Shown here piece after piece: positions 8,714 to 16,385 of a stretch of 58,993 bases of DNA. Source of the stretch: CAZNHL01 sp964572965. Lineage in GTDB: Bacteria; Bacteroidota; Bacteroidia; Cytophagales; UBA9547. Position numbers and translations under genes: made by a program. The stretch is from the NCBI GenBank assembly GCA_964572965.1, contig CAZNHL010000017.1:1-58993 (forward strand), written 5' to 3'. A model generated the notes under the pieces. The model had not been told where the DNA came from. It ran no database searches and saw nothing but the letters and a program-made list of their open reading frames with translations. Positions within the stretch are counted from its first letter, which is position 1; the number at the start of each line of letters is the position of its first letter.

Positions 8714-9757
8714 TTATTGTCTGTCAATTCCCCATTGGTCAAGCGTATCGTGATATTTTTTGCTGATTTTTAAATGTTCATCGTAGCTGCTTGCAAAAGC
8801 ATGGTACCCGGGCTTGTCACCGCGGGCACAGAAAAACAGATAATTGTGCTTTTGGTAATTTAATACAGCATCAATTGTTGCAATGGATGGCAGACAAATA
8901 GGGCCCGGAGGCAAGCCTGTATGCTTATAAGTGTTGTAAGGACTGGTGGCAGATTTTTGAATATGTCCGTGCAATACACGCTTGATTTCAAAGTTTTTCA
9001 GTGCAAACTTCACCGTAGGGTCAGCCTCAAGGCGCATTCCTTTTTTCAACCTGTTTATATAAACACCTGCAACAGTCGGTTTTTCGTCATTTTTATTGGT
9101 TTCAGATTCAACAATAGAAGCTAAAACAGAAACCTGTAATGGTGTAAGGCCAACTGCCTGTGCTTTTTCTCTACGTATTTCTGTCCAGAATTTATCATAT
9201 TCCTGATTCATTTTGGCTAAAAAAGCTTGTCTGTCCAGTGTCCAGTAAACCTCATAAGTATTCGGGATAAACATGGCCATGATAGTAGTAGTATCAAAAC
9301 CATAGGTACGGCAAAGGCTGTCGTTATTTAATGCTTCAAGTAAGCCTGTGTTTTTGAATTCAAATTTTCCGCCAACTTTATTTGCAAGGTCTTCTTTCAG
9401 ACGAATATTGTTGAAAGTGAGTTTGATAGGTGTTTGCCGTCCCTTAACCAGCATTTTCAAAATAGTGAAGTTGTTGGAGTTGCGTGGGATGAGATAACGC
9501 CCTGCATGTACACTTTCCGGGTATTTCAGGATTTTTGATAAAAAGATAAACGACAGTTTATCATGAAGAATATCATGCTTTTTTAATGAATCAAGTACCG
9601 TTTCGTATGTTGCCCCTTTTGGTACATAAAGAGAAATGTCATCCTTGTCTACCTGTATGTTAGCAGTGAATAATATCTGGTAACCATAAAAAGAAAATGT
9701 AGCAAATATGAGTGATATGAAAATAATCACTCCCGCTTTAATATTAATATTGTTCAT
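8714..9757 (-). CDS. mltG: Endolytic murein transglycosylase MltG
   Basis: The 347-aa protein has one N-terminal membrane anchor (residues about 8-30), a LysM-like region and the YceG/MltG catalytic core with SIVESETNKNDEKPTVAGVY, where the Glu is the catalytic acid, and GMRLEADPTVKFAL. It cuts nascent glycan strands in the periplasm and so sets strand length. The gene starts at ATG 9757 and is divergent from manC, with about 150 bp between them. Length and motifs are standard. Confidence 0.94.
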   Translation of the reverse strand: MNNINIKAGVIIFISLIFATFSFYGYQILFTANIQVDKDDISLYVPKGATYETVLDSLKKHDILHDKLSFIFLSKILKYPESVHAGRYLIPRNSNNFTILKMLVKGRQTPIKLTFNNIRLKEDLANKVGGKFEFKNTGLLEALNNDSLCRTYGFDTTTIMAMFIPNTYEVYWTLDRQAFLAKMNQEYDKFWTEIRREKAQAVGLTPLQVSVLASIVESETNKNDEKPTVAGVYINRLKKGMRLEADPTVKFALKNFEIKRVLHGHIQKSATSPYNTYKHTGLPPGPICLPSIATIDAVLNYQKHNYLFFCARGDKPGYHAFASSYDEHLKISKKYHDTLDQWGIDRQ

Positions 9758-9911
9758 ATTTCGGATTGATTCTGGTAAATATGTTTAGTTATTATACTGA
9801 TATACAGAGCAGAGATTTAAAGTGTGTTTTAACCCTTGCTAAGTTTCATAAGAGGATTAGTATTTTTTATGCTAAATTAGCAAATCTTAGTTTTTTATTC
9901 GGGATTAAGTT

Positions 9912-10988
9912 ATGGATATTTCAAATAATTATGCTGTTATCCTGGCTGGTGGAGTAGGGAGTCGTTTTTGGCCATACAGCAGGCAGAAATTTCCAAAGCA
10001 ATTTCATGATATTTTGCGTGTTGGAAAGACCTTGCTGCAACAAACTGTTGAGCGGTTTGAGGGGGTTTGTCCCAAAGAAAATATTCTGATTGTGACCAAT
10101 GAAGGGTATAAAAGTCTTGTGAAAGACCAGTTGCCGTTTTTGGACGAACACCAGATATTGTTAGAATCTGTGGGGCGTAATACTGCTCCCTGTGTGTGCT
10201 ATGCTGCAAATAAACTTTTTAGTAAAAATAAAGAAGCTCGCCTGATTGTAGCTCCGTCTGATCATATCATTTTCAGAGAAGATGAATTTAAGGAGAAAGT
10301 AAAAAAAGTACTTGACAGCATTGTAGCTCAGCCGGACATACTGGTGACCTTCGGAGTGCAGCCAAGCCGCCCTGATACAGGCTATGGCTATATTCAGATT
10401 GATAAAAATGCCGCCGGTACCCTGAATGAAGTAATCAGGTTTAAGGAAAAACCGGACTTGGATACAGCCATTACATTTTTGAGAAGTGGGGATTTCGTAT
10501 GGAATGCAGGCGTGTTTGCATGGAAAGCTTCAACTATCATAGAGTGCTTCAAAAACTTTTTGCCGGAAATGCAGAAACAGTTCGAATCAGTTAGTTATTA
10601 TACAGAATCAGAAAAAGAAGCAATAGATAAGGTTTATCACGACTGTGAAAGTATCTCTATCGATTATGGAATATTAGAGAAAGCCTCTAATATTTTTACA
10701 ATGATCGGCGATTTCGGCTGGTCAGACCTTGGTACATGGAAGTCGTTGTATGAATCTTCTGATAAAGATGAAAATGATAATGTGCTCGATGGGAATATAC
10801 TTGCCTACAAGACTTCTAACTGTATTATTAAAACCCCGGCAGATAAATTAGTAGTTACTTATGGCCTTGATGGTTTTATAGTAGCTGAGTTTGAAGGTGC
10901 TTTAATGATCTGTAAAAAAGAAGACGAGCAGAAAGTGAAAGACATTGTCGGAGATCTGAAAAAACAGAACTTCAACGAATATCTGTAA
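9912..10988 (+). CDS. manC: Mannose-1-phosphate guanylyltransferase
   Basis: The nucleotidyltransferase signature AVILAGGVGSRFWPYSRQKF-PKQF at residues 9-32 binds GTP and mannose-1-phosphate. VAPSDHII, GYGYIQ, FKEKPD and FVWNAGVFAWK are further family blocks. At 358 aa it lacks the C-terminal cupin isomerase domain of fused enzymes. The product GDP-mannose feeds polysaccharide synthesis. The start is ATG 9912, just after the stop TAAG-rich leader. The tmRNA gene follows 74 bp downstream with its own promoter. Confidence 0.95.
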   Translation: MDISNNYAVILAGGVGSRFWPYSRQKFPKQFHDILRVGKTLLQQTVERFEGVCPKENILIVTNEGYKSLVKDQLPFLDEHQILLESVGRNTAPCVCYAANKLFSKNKEARLIVAPSDHIIFREDEFKEKVKKVLDSIVAQPDILVTFGVQPSRPDTGYGYIQIDKNAAGTLNEVIRFKEKPDLDTAITFLRSGDFVWNAGVFAWKASTIIECFKNFLPEMQKQFESVSYYTESEKEAIDKVYHDCESISIDYGILEKASNIFTMIGDFGWSDLGTWKSLYESSDKDENDNVLDGNILAYKTSNCIIKTPADKLVVTYGLDGFIVAEFEGALMICKKEDEQKVKDIVGDLKKQNFNEYL

Positions 10989-11016
10989 ACGAACTATTAT
11001 CAGTTAAAAATAGTAT

Positions 11017-11024
11017 TATCTTTG
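11017..11024 (+). promoter_or_regulatory. Bacteroidota -7 box upstream of tmRNA
   Basis: TATCTTTG is a perfect match to the TAnnTTTG element. It lies 38 bp before the mature tmRNA 5' end, leaving room for a short leader removed by RNase P. A matching -33 TTG is not clear. Confidence 0.7.
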
Positions 11025-11062
11025 TAGCCCTCCTTACATAGATTCTAAGGAAGGGAAATAAT

Positions 11063-11424
11063 GGGGTCGTCTGGTTTTGACGGCATGAGTGGTCGTGTGT
11101 ATAAGCATGTCGGGAGTTGGAATGACCTCCTGTTAAAAATCGTTCCGAACAATAATTGGCGAAGAATCTTACGCCCTAGCTGCTTAATCAGAGATTAACT
11201 AGTTAGTGTCTCGCCCCTTCCAAACTCTGCCGAGGGGGTATATGAGGCATCATCATGCAGAGTCGCTTGGTGTTATGGTGTTAGCATCCGGTAGTATCAA
11301 TACCTAAGGAATACGATTGGTTGGCTGTTGACCGGTCCTTTCCCGACATCTAAGAACAGCTAAGCATGTAGAAGGCACATCGGTGACCTTGACCGGACCA
11401 GGGTTCGAATCCCTGCGACTCCAC
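11063..11424 (+). ncRNA. ssrA: Transfer-messenger RNA (tmRNA)
   Basis: The 5' end GGGGTCGTCTGGTTTTGACG and the 3' end GGTTCGAATCCCTGCGACTCCA give a 7-bp acceptor stem (GGGGTCG with CGACTCC, one G-U pair) and a T-arm with TTCGAAT. The tag reading frame at 11158-11187 reads GEESYALAA and ends in TAA, a typical Bacteroidota tag. The 3' CCA is not encoded. tmRNA with SmpB rescues ribosomes stalled on broken mRNAs and marks the products for degradation. Pseudoknot regions fill the rest of the 362 bases. Confidence 0.97.
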
Positions 11425-11425
11425 A

Positions 11426-11457
11426 AAAAGCCACGATTTAAATCGTGGCTTTTTTAT
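11426..11457 (+). terminator. tmRNA terminator
   Basis: The hairpin AAAAAGCCACGATTT / AAATCGTGGCTTTTTT directly follows the tmRNA 3' end and closes with a T run. Confidence 0.9.
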
Positions 11458-11635
11458 TTGATTAGCTTAAACTTTTTATAATTAAGGGCATTATGTCATC
11501 GCCATCTTAGTCTATACTTTTAACTGTAGGGTTCATTTTTGTCTTAAGGTGCTGTGTCCTAAAGCTTCTGATGCGCTTCTTGCATCTGAATCGGCATTTA
11601 ATGCCACTTTAGCTTTTAATCTGTATCTTAGAGTT

Positions 11636-12325
11636 ATGGATTTCTATCAGATTGCTTCGGCTTCCATTATCGGAAAATCTCATCAAAGGATGTTATACAA
11701 CAATCAGGATGCGTATCGGGTACACCACGAGGAAGGGTTTATTGTAGCTGTAGTTTGCGATGGTTGTGGCTCTTCCGTTGCCAGTGAAACGGGATCGAAG
11801 CTTACTGCGGAATTTGTGGTCAATTATTGCGTACAGAATTTTCGTTCTTCTTTTAGCGGAGAAGTGCTGCTTGATGCAATTCTTGGGTTTTACAAACAAT
11901 GTGCACTGCAAGTTTTATCAACAGATCCTGCCAGGTTTATAGAAGATCATTTCTACACTACAATCGTGGGGTGTATTATTTCAGATACAGGAACTGTACT
12001 GTTTTCTGCGGGTGATGGGGTGATAGTAGTAGATGAAGAAATAGAACTTATAGATCAGCAGAATATTCCTCAGTATCTTGCCTATCACCTGACGCAACAG
12101 AAGCAAGTAGAATTCAAAGTAAGAGTGCTTCCCGGAAACAAAATTACCCGATTACTGATTGCCACAGATGGCTTGGAAGATCTTTGGAATGAGGGAGAAG
12201 AAGAGAAGGCTATAAAAGCATTGTTCTCCAAAGAACATTTTCGTAGCGACGTTGCACTTGAAAAGTACCTTTGCAAGCAGGAAAACCTGTCCGACGATAC
12301 CACAGTTGTGATGATTTCACTATAG
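11636..12325 (+). CDS. PP2C-type protein phosphatase
   Basis: The 229-aa catalytic domain shows the metal-binding PPM motifs: NNQDAYRV (Asp), VAVVCDGCGSS, SAGDGV, LLIATDGLEDL and SDDTTVVMI at the C-terminus. It should remove phosphate from Ser or Thr in cytoplasmic proteins. The reading frame extends upstream to a GTG at 11549, but ATG 11636 (MDFYQIASAS) starts where the domain starts, so it is chosen. No kinase gene lies next to it. The first glycine-rich motif DGCGSS replaces the usual DGMGG, as in phosphatases that pair with VWA proteins. The partner is unknown. Confidence 0.85.
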   Translation: MDFYQIASASIIGKSHQRMLYNNQDAYRVHHEEGFIVAVVCDGCGSSVASETGSKLTAEFVVNYCVQNFRSSFSGEVLLDAILGFYKQCALQVLSTDPARFIEDHFYTTIVGCIISDTGTVLFSAGDGVIVVDEEIELIDQQNIPQYLAYHLTQQKQVEFKVRVLPGNKITRLLIATDGLEDLWNEGEEEKAIKALFSKEHFRSDVALEKYLCKQENLSDDTTVVMISL

Positions 12326-12610
12326 GTAAATCTTGCAAGTTCCCCTTTGGGAGATTGACTGTAGAAGTGCTGGAAACGTTTCGTAACATGCATGCTACGC
12401 TGCTTTATAATAATGTGGACAGCTGTGATCCACCTTTAACCATACCTTCTATAGCCTTTATAAATGGGTTCATCATTGATAGAAATTACAATGTTCCCGG
12501 CAATCGTTTTACCGCTTTTCAAAACATAGCCTGAGTTTTGCTAAATTTGCTTTTATTCAAGTATACTATGTATTTATGCTTTTTGATCATTCATTAAATC
12601 AAGTTATAAT
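12326..12610. other. Spacer between the PP2C gene and the split secreted-protein gene
   Basis: A short hairpin (GTGGA...TCCAC, 12415-12433) may end transcription of the phosphatase gene weakly. Near the right end is the promoter box listed separately. An 87-codon open frame across the left part has no gene-like features. Confidence 0.5.
12542..12549 (+). promoter_or_regulatory. Likely -7 box of the split T9SS-protein gene
   Basis: TAAATTTG fits TAnnTTTG and lies 61 bp before the ATG at 12611. Confidence 0.5.
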
Positions 12611-12760
12611 ATGAAGCTTATATTTTCCATAGCGTTTTTAATCTGCGTGTCTCTGACAGGGTTTTCTCAATATAGTAAAATGGAATCAGGGTATCAGAAC
12701 ATTGTGTCAGTTTACTTTACCTCAGATGAGCATGGCTATATTGGAAAAAATATAATGTAG
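12611..12760 (+). pseudogene. N-terminal fragment of a T9SS-secreted YCF48-type protein, cut by a transposon
   Basis: The fragment starts at ATG 12611 with a signal peptide (MKLIFSIAFLICVSLTGFSQ). It continues NIVSVYFTSDEHGYIG and then runs into the transposon end, where it stops at TAG 12758-12760. The native part ends with the target-site copy ATTGGAAA at 12740-12747. Joining this copy to the second copy at 16386-16393 keeps the reading frame and restores GYIGNDNIIETKDGG, a normal YCF48/BNR-type repeat. The intact protein would have had about 429 aa. Confidence 0.9.
12740..12747. repeat. Left copy of the 8-bp target-site duplication
   Basis: ATTGGAAA, identical to 16386-16393. Neighbouring bases differ on both sides, so the duplication is exactly 8 bp. 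Confidence 0.92.
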
Positions 12761-12776
12761 AATGTGGTGATGGGAT
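12748..12776. repeat. Left terminal inverted repeat of the transposon
   Basis: 29 bp that pair with 16357-16385; mismatches at positions 1 and 15 only. The inner end of both arms is TGTGGTGATGGGAT. Confidence 0.92.
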
Positions 12777-12796
12777 AAAAAGGTGTAAATTTATTT

Positions 12797-13321
12797 TCAA
12801 TATTTAATGCAAGATGTTATTGTGATATTGAAGATTTCAGGAGTAAAACTTACAGGTGTTGCACCATGATAAATTTGTATTTCATTTTTATTCATTTTAA
12901 AGATTAGAGCAAGTGATGCCTCGGCAATATCAGATATTGTTGAGGTTTTTGTTTTTTCATCAAATTTTGCGATTTCCTTTTTTATATAATATATATTTTC
13001 AATGATACCTTCGTTTTGTTTAAATTCTTTGAACATTAAAAAGTAATTATTATAAAAAATAGAGAATCTTATATAGTTATTGGCTTTATCTAAAACTTTG
13101 CAATATTTCATAAGATTTTCATCAGTATTAAAAAATGTCTTTATTTTTTCCAATACTGCTTCATTTAATTCGTAGCTATCAGCATATTGTTTGATAGTTT
13201 TATCACTCCACATAAAATGGTATTTATTAGTTTCTTCAAAAATAACGTTTTTTATTTGGATGATTTTCAGTTTCAACATCTTAATTTTTTGTTTTAATTT
13301 CATTTCACTATAGCATTTCAT
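12797..13321 (-). CDS. Uncharacterised transposon passenger protein
   Basis: The 174-aa protein is Lys- and Ile-rich and predicted mainly helical (N-terminal MKLKQKIKMLKLKIIQIKN, which could form a short coiled coil). It has no signal peptide or motif I recognise. ATG 13321 is used; a later Met at residue 7 is possible. It lies between the left transposon end and the transposase gene, divergent from the latter. Its stop is only 21 bp from the inverted repeat. The coding sequence is long and free of frameshifts, so it is probably a real gene. Confidence 0.6.
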   Translation of the reverse strand: MKCYSEMKLKQKIKMLKLKIIQIKNVIFEETNKYHFMWSDKTIKQYADSYELNEAVLEKIKTFFNTDENLMKYCKVLDKANNYIRFSIFYNNYFLMFKEFKQNEGIIENIYYIKKEIAKFDEKTKTSTISDIAEASLALIFKMNKNEIQIYHGATPVSFTPEIFNITITSCIKY

Positions 13322-13429
13322 TTATATATCAATCAGCAAGTTTTCCGTATATGAAATAAAAATGAGATTATTCCAGGCACATATTGTATTATATTTGGAA
13401 AATCGAAATATTTTTCGTATATTTATGAT

Positions 13430-14434
13430 ATGGAATTATCAGATAAACTAAATACATTAAGACATCACCAACAGGCTGAGATTCTTAAACTTGTAAATAA
13501 GTTTATAGCTAATAATTCCATATCTCCTTTACAAAAATTACCTGAAGACATTTGTTGTTCTGCTTGCTCATCTAAAAACTTTGTTAAAAATGGTTTAAGA
13601 GGGGTAAAACAGAGATATAAATGTAGAGAATGTGGGTTTTCATTTACTTCAACTACAAATACATCAATTCATTACCTTCATAAAACAGATGTTTGGACTG
13701 ATTTTGTTGATTTATTATTGAAATCTCCAATCCCTCCGACATTAGTTGAATTATCGAAACAATTAAGTTTATCTACAAAGACGGCTCATGTATGGAAACA
13801 TAGATTATTGGCTTCTCTTAATCAATCAGATGAAATTAATCTCGAAGGTGAGGTTGAAATGGATGAGGTGTTTTTGCCATTCTGTGTAAAAGGTAAATTG
13901 GGCGATGAAAAAACAGATAAAATCATCAAAAAAGAGATTGAACATTTAAACAATAAACAAAATGTAATGTTCCTTTGTGTACATAACAGGAATAAAGATT
14001 TTGATTTCTTACCTATAAAAATTCAACAAAAAGGTGCTTTAAGTATTGAAACTATTGCGCCTATATTTAATCAATTGAATATTAAGAAAGATACTGTTGT
14101 TATTACTGATAAAGCAAGGGCAACAGTGGCTTATTTCAAAAAAAGAAAAGATTTAAAACACGAAAGCTTTAAATCTAATGGTGCAAAAACAAGTTTTATT
14201 CATAACAATAATATCAATTCTACAATGAGTATGTTTTATACTTGGAGTAGAAGATTTAGTGGTTTTTCAACCAAATACATATGGAATTATTTGAAGTGGT
14301 TCAGATTCCACAGGAAGTTTATACAAACAAACGATTTAGATGAAATGATAAGTAAAACCATTTCAGATATAGCAGGATTTAACAGATATATATTAATTTC
14401 TAAATATTATGAAAGTTTGATTTTTTCCAATTAA
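13430..14434 (+). CDS. IS1595-family transposase
   Basis: The 334-aa protein begins with a zinc ribbon (CSAC at 43-46, CREC at 65-68, embedded in GLRGVKQRYKCRECGFSFT), then a helix-turn-helix region (LSKQLSLSTKTAHVWKHRLL). The catalytic domain follows, with Asp145 in EVEMDEVFLPF and Asp227 in VVITDKARATVAYF. The third position lies in HNNNINSTMSMFYTWSRRF. There Asn263 stands where many members have Glu. Some IS1595 subgroups are known with Asn there, so this need not mean loss of activity. It mobilises the element between 12748 and 16385. Confidence 0.92.
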   Translation: MELSDKLNTLRHHQQAEILKLVNKFIANNSISPLQKLPEDICCSACSSKNFVKNGLRGVKQRYKCRECGFSFTSTTNTSIHYLHKTDVWTDFVDLLLKSPIPPTLVELSKQLSLSTKTAHVWKHRLLASLNQSDEINLEGEVEMDEVFLPFCVKGKLGDEKTDKIIKKEIEHLNNKQNVMFLCVHNRNKDFDFLPIKIQQKGALSIETIAPIFNQLNIKKDTVVITDKARATVAYFKKRKDLKHESFKSNGAKTSFIHNNNINSTMSMFYTWSRRFSGFSTKYIWNYLKWFRFHRKFIQTNDLDEMISKTISDIAGFNRYILISKYYESLIFSN

Positions 14435-14479
14435 AATGAATTTTTAAATTATCAGACTAATAGATATTGTCTAATCATT

Positions 14480-14866
14480 TTATTTCTTCCCTTTTAATTG
14501 GTTGATAATGTCTTGTTGATAAACTATTTTTTCTTCCAATAAAGCTATCTTGTCAATATAAAGCTGTTTTTCTGTTGAATTAATGCTTTCATGATTTATT
14601 CCAAAACTATTTGTAGTCTGTGAATAATTATGGAACACATATTTTTCATCAAAACCAACTAAGGCAGAAGGAGTTATTTGTAGAATTTCAGCGATTTTTT
14701 CTATTTTATCAAAATTCACATCAACTTCATCCCTTTCTATTTTGGAATAGCCTGCCTGAGTCATATTTAGCTTTTCAGCCATATATTCCTGTGTGAAATT
14801 TCTTAACTCTCTAATTTTCTTGATTTTCGTTCCAATTACCATAGTATCAACCATCTTCTTAGACAA
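14480..14866 (-). CDS. XRE-family transcriptional regulator (transposon passenger)
   Basis: The 128-aa protein has an N-terminal Cro/C1-type helix-turn-helix: IKKIRELRNFTQEYMAEKLN-MTQAGYSKIERDEVDVNFDKI at residues 14-55. A C-terminal helix of about 35 residues (LYIDKIALLEEKIVYQQDII) probably forms a coiled coil for dimers. ATG 14866 is used; Met6 or Met9 would also fit. It is divergent from the LamG gene across 120 bp that hold direct repeats and a palindrome, so it most likely controls that gene and itself. Confidence 0.88.
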   Translation of the reverse strand: MSKKMVDTMVIGTKIKKIRELRNFTQEYMAEKLNMTQAGYSKIERDEVDVNFDKIEKIAEILQITPSALVGFDEKYVFHNYSQTTNSFGINHESINSTEKQLYIDKIALLEEKIVYQQDIINQLKGKK

Positions 14867-14893
14867 ATTTAATGATTAAAAGCCAAAGTTATG

Positions 14894-14928
14894 AAATATA
14901 ACTAATAATTATAAAACATAACTAATAA
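14894..14928. promoter_or_regulatory. Direct repeats, likely operator of the XRE regulator
   Basis: AAATATAACTAATAA (14894-14908) and AAACATAACTAATAA (14914-14928) differ at one base and start 20 bp apart, about two helix turns. They lie just upstream of the regulator gene in the divergent spacer. Confidence 0.55.
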
Positions 14929-14955
14929 GAATATTCACGTAAGTAGCTTTACTGT

Positions 14956-14971
14956 AAGTTTACGTAAACTT
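14956..14971. promoter_or_regulatory. Perfect palindrome upstream of the LamG gene
   Basis: AAGTTTACGTAAACTT is a perfect 16-bp palindrome whose right end is 16 bp before the ATG at 14987. It could be an operator or overlap the promoter. Confidence 0.5.
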
Positions 14972-14986
14972 AAATTGTAAAATACA

Positions 14987-16009
14987 ATGAAAAAACTCAT
15001 CATTCTAATCAGCTCACTGTTCATCAGCTTATCTACATTTGCCCAAATTCCAAACAATGGCATTGTTGGCTATTATCCCTTTAATGGTAATGCTAACGAT
15101 ATTTCAGGAAACAATAACAATGGGGTCACTGCAAATACAACTCTAACAATAGATAGATTTGGAAACGCCAATTCGGCTCTCAACTTTAATGGTACGAATA
15201 GTTATCTACGAATTGCTAACAATCCTATAAAAATTGACTTTTCTAATTCATTCACTCTTTCTATGTGGGTTAAAGTTGATAGCACCAATTCAGGGCAAAG
15301 ACAAAACATCTTATCTATTAGACATGATGCTAATGCGAATGACTTAGGTTCTTGGGATTTCGGTTTTATAAACGATACTATTTACACCTCTTATTCTTCA
15401 AAAGCTAAGTTTACAACCAAAAGAAAGTTTTGGGAACATATAATATTCACATATGATAAGACAACAAAGAAAATCACTTCATATAATAATGCTATAATTA
15501 CAGGACAGGATGTAATTACAAATACGCCTTCTAATAGCTCTCCAATCCAAATAGGAGCGCAAATGATGGTAAATAATCCATCTCAACTTTATAGATACTT
15601 TAAAGGCTCTATTGATGATATATTGGTTTATAATAGAGTTTTAACAAATGAAGAAATAAAATCAATATACATTGATAATGCTATTTGTTATCAAAAGACT
15701 CAGGTTTCTGACACTTTAAAAATTACATCATTAGCAACAACAGGTTTAAATGATTTACCGCTGAATTTCGGAACAGTTAAAGTTTATCCTAATCCAACAT
15801 CGGATATTTTAAACATTGTTTATGATAATCCATCAATAAATTATAGTATTAAATTGACTGATAACTTAGGTAATGTGGTTTATGCATCTCAACTGAATGA
15901 AGCCAATACACAATTGAATATCTCATCTTATAGTAAAGGATTATATATGATTCAAATCTTAAATAATACAAACAACATATTAGATACCAAAAAAATAATC
16001 TTTCAATAG
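14987..16009 (+). CDS. LamG-domain protein with T9SS sorting domain (transposon passenger)
   Basis: The 340-aa protein has a signal peptide (ending TFAQ, residues 1-19). A LamG/concanavalin-like domain follows at residues about 25-230: GYYPFNGNANDISGNNNNG, FTLSMWVKVD, and GSIDDILVYNRVLTNEEI. The C-terminal 80 residues are a type A sorting domain (VKVYPNPTSDILNI ... GLYMIQI). So the product should be exported, moved across the outer membrane by T9SS and attached to the surface or released. LamG domains bind carbohydrate or protein; the ligand is unknown. The 87-aa gene begins 1 bp after its stop. Confidence 0.9.
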   Translation: MKKLIILISSLFISLSTFAQIPNNGIVGYYPFNGNANDISGNNNNGVTANTTLTIDRFGNANSALNFNGTNSYLRIANNPIKIDFSNSFTLSMWVKVDSTNSGQRQNILSIRHDANANDLGSWDFGFINDTIYTSYSSKAKFTTKRKFWEHIIFTYDKTTKKITSYNNAIITGQDVITNTPSNSSPIQIGAQMMVNNPSQLYRYFKGSIDDILVYNRVLTNEEIKSIYIDNAICYQKTQVSDTLKITSLATTGLNDLPLNFGTVKVYPNPTSDILNIVYDNPSINYSIKLTDNLGNVVYASQLNEANTQLNISSYSKGLYMIQILNNTNNILDTKKIIFQ

Positions 16010-16010
16010 T

Positions 16011-16274
16011 ATGTTATCAACTAAAAATAAAATTCAACTTGTATCAGTTTTATTAAACGATATAAAAAATGACGTTGCTAATTACCAAAAAGATAGTGTG
16101 TTGGAGAATATTGCCATTTTAAACGATGAAAATAGTTTTAGCTTATTTGTCAAAGATTCAAACAATGACATCATTTTAACTTTTGACGAAAAAGGTAATA
16201 TTATTACTACATCTAAAAATGAAGAAAATAATAAAACAATACGAAGAAAGTATCTAATAAACTGTATAATATAG
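16011..16274 (+). CDS. Small uncharacterised protein (transposon passenger)
   Basis: The 87-aa acidic, Asn-rich protein starts at ATG 16011, one base after the LamG stop, so the two are probably translated together. It has no signal peptide. The pattern NSFSLFVKDSNNDIILTFDE suggests a small beta-sheet domain. I do not recognise a family. A strong terminator begins 7 bp after the stop. Confidence 0.65.
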   Translation: MLSTKNKIQLVSVLLNDIKNDVANYQKDSVLENIAILNDENSFSLFVKDSNNDIILTFDEKGNIITTSKNEENNKTIRRKYLINCII

Positions 16275-16280
16275 TGTTCA

Positions 16281-16323
16281 ACAAATAAAAAAGGATGCAG
16301 AATAAGCATCCTTTTTTATTTGT
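16281..16323 (+). terminator. Terminator of the transposon passenger genes
   Basis: An 18-bp perfect stem (ACAAATAAAAAAGGATGC with its complement) and 7-base loop. It ends 34 bp inside the right inverted repeat and would protect the host gene from read-through. Confidence 0.88.
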
Positions 16324-16356
16324 TATGTTTTGAATATATTTCTAATTAGTTCAAAA

Positions 16357-16385
16357 ATCCCATCACCACAATCTACATTATATTA
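16357..16385. repeat. Right terminal inverted repeat of the transposon
   Basis: 29 bp complementary to 12748-12776 apart from two positions; reads ATCCCATCACCACAATCTAC at its inner start. Confidence 0.92.

Larger units (their letters stand above)
12748..16385. mobile_element. IS1595-family transposon with passenger genes (3638 bp)
   Basis: The ends are 29-bp inverted repeats at 12748-12776 and 16357-16385, matching at 27 of 29 positions (left end begins AAATATAATGTAGAATGTGG). They are flanked by the direct repeat ATTGGAAA at 12740-12747 and 16386-16393. An 8-bp duplication is the usual size for the IS1595 family, and the encoded transposase belongs to that family. Besides the transposase the element carries, in order, an unknown minus-strand gene, an XRE regulator (minus), a LamG/T9SS protein and an 87-aa gene. 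It is visibly richer in A+T than its host gene. Intact ends and a perfect duplication point to a recent insertion. Confidence 0.93.

Noticed and set aside
9766..9957. 63-aa reading frame upstream of manC
   Set aside because: It overlaps the manC start in another frame and lies in an AT-rich promoter region without gene-like features.
12271..12534. 87-aa reading frame overlapping the PP2C 3' end
   Set aside because: It shares bases with the phosphatase end, has no motif and no plausible composition.
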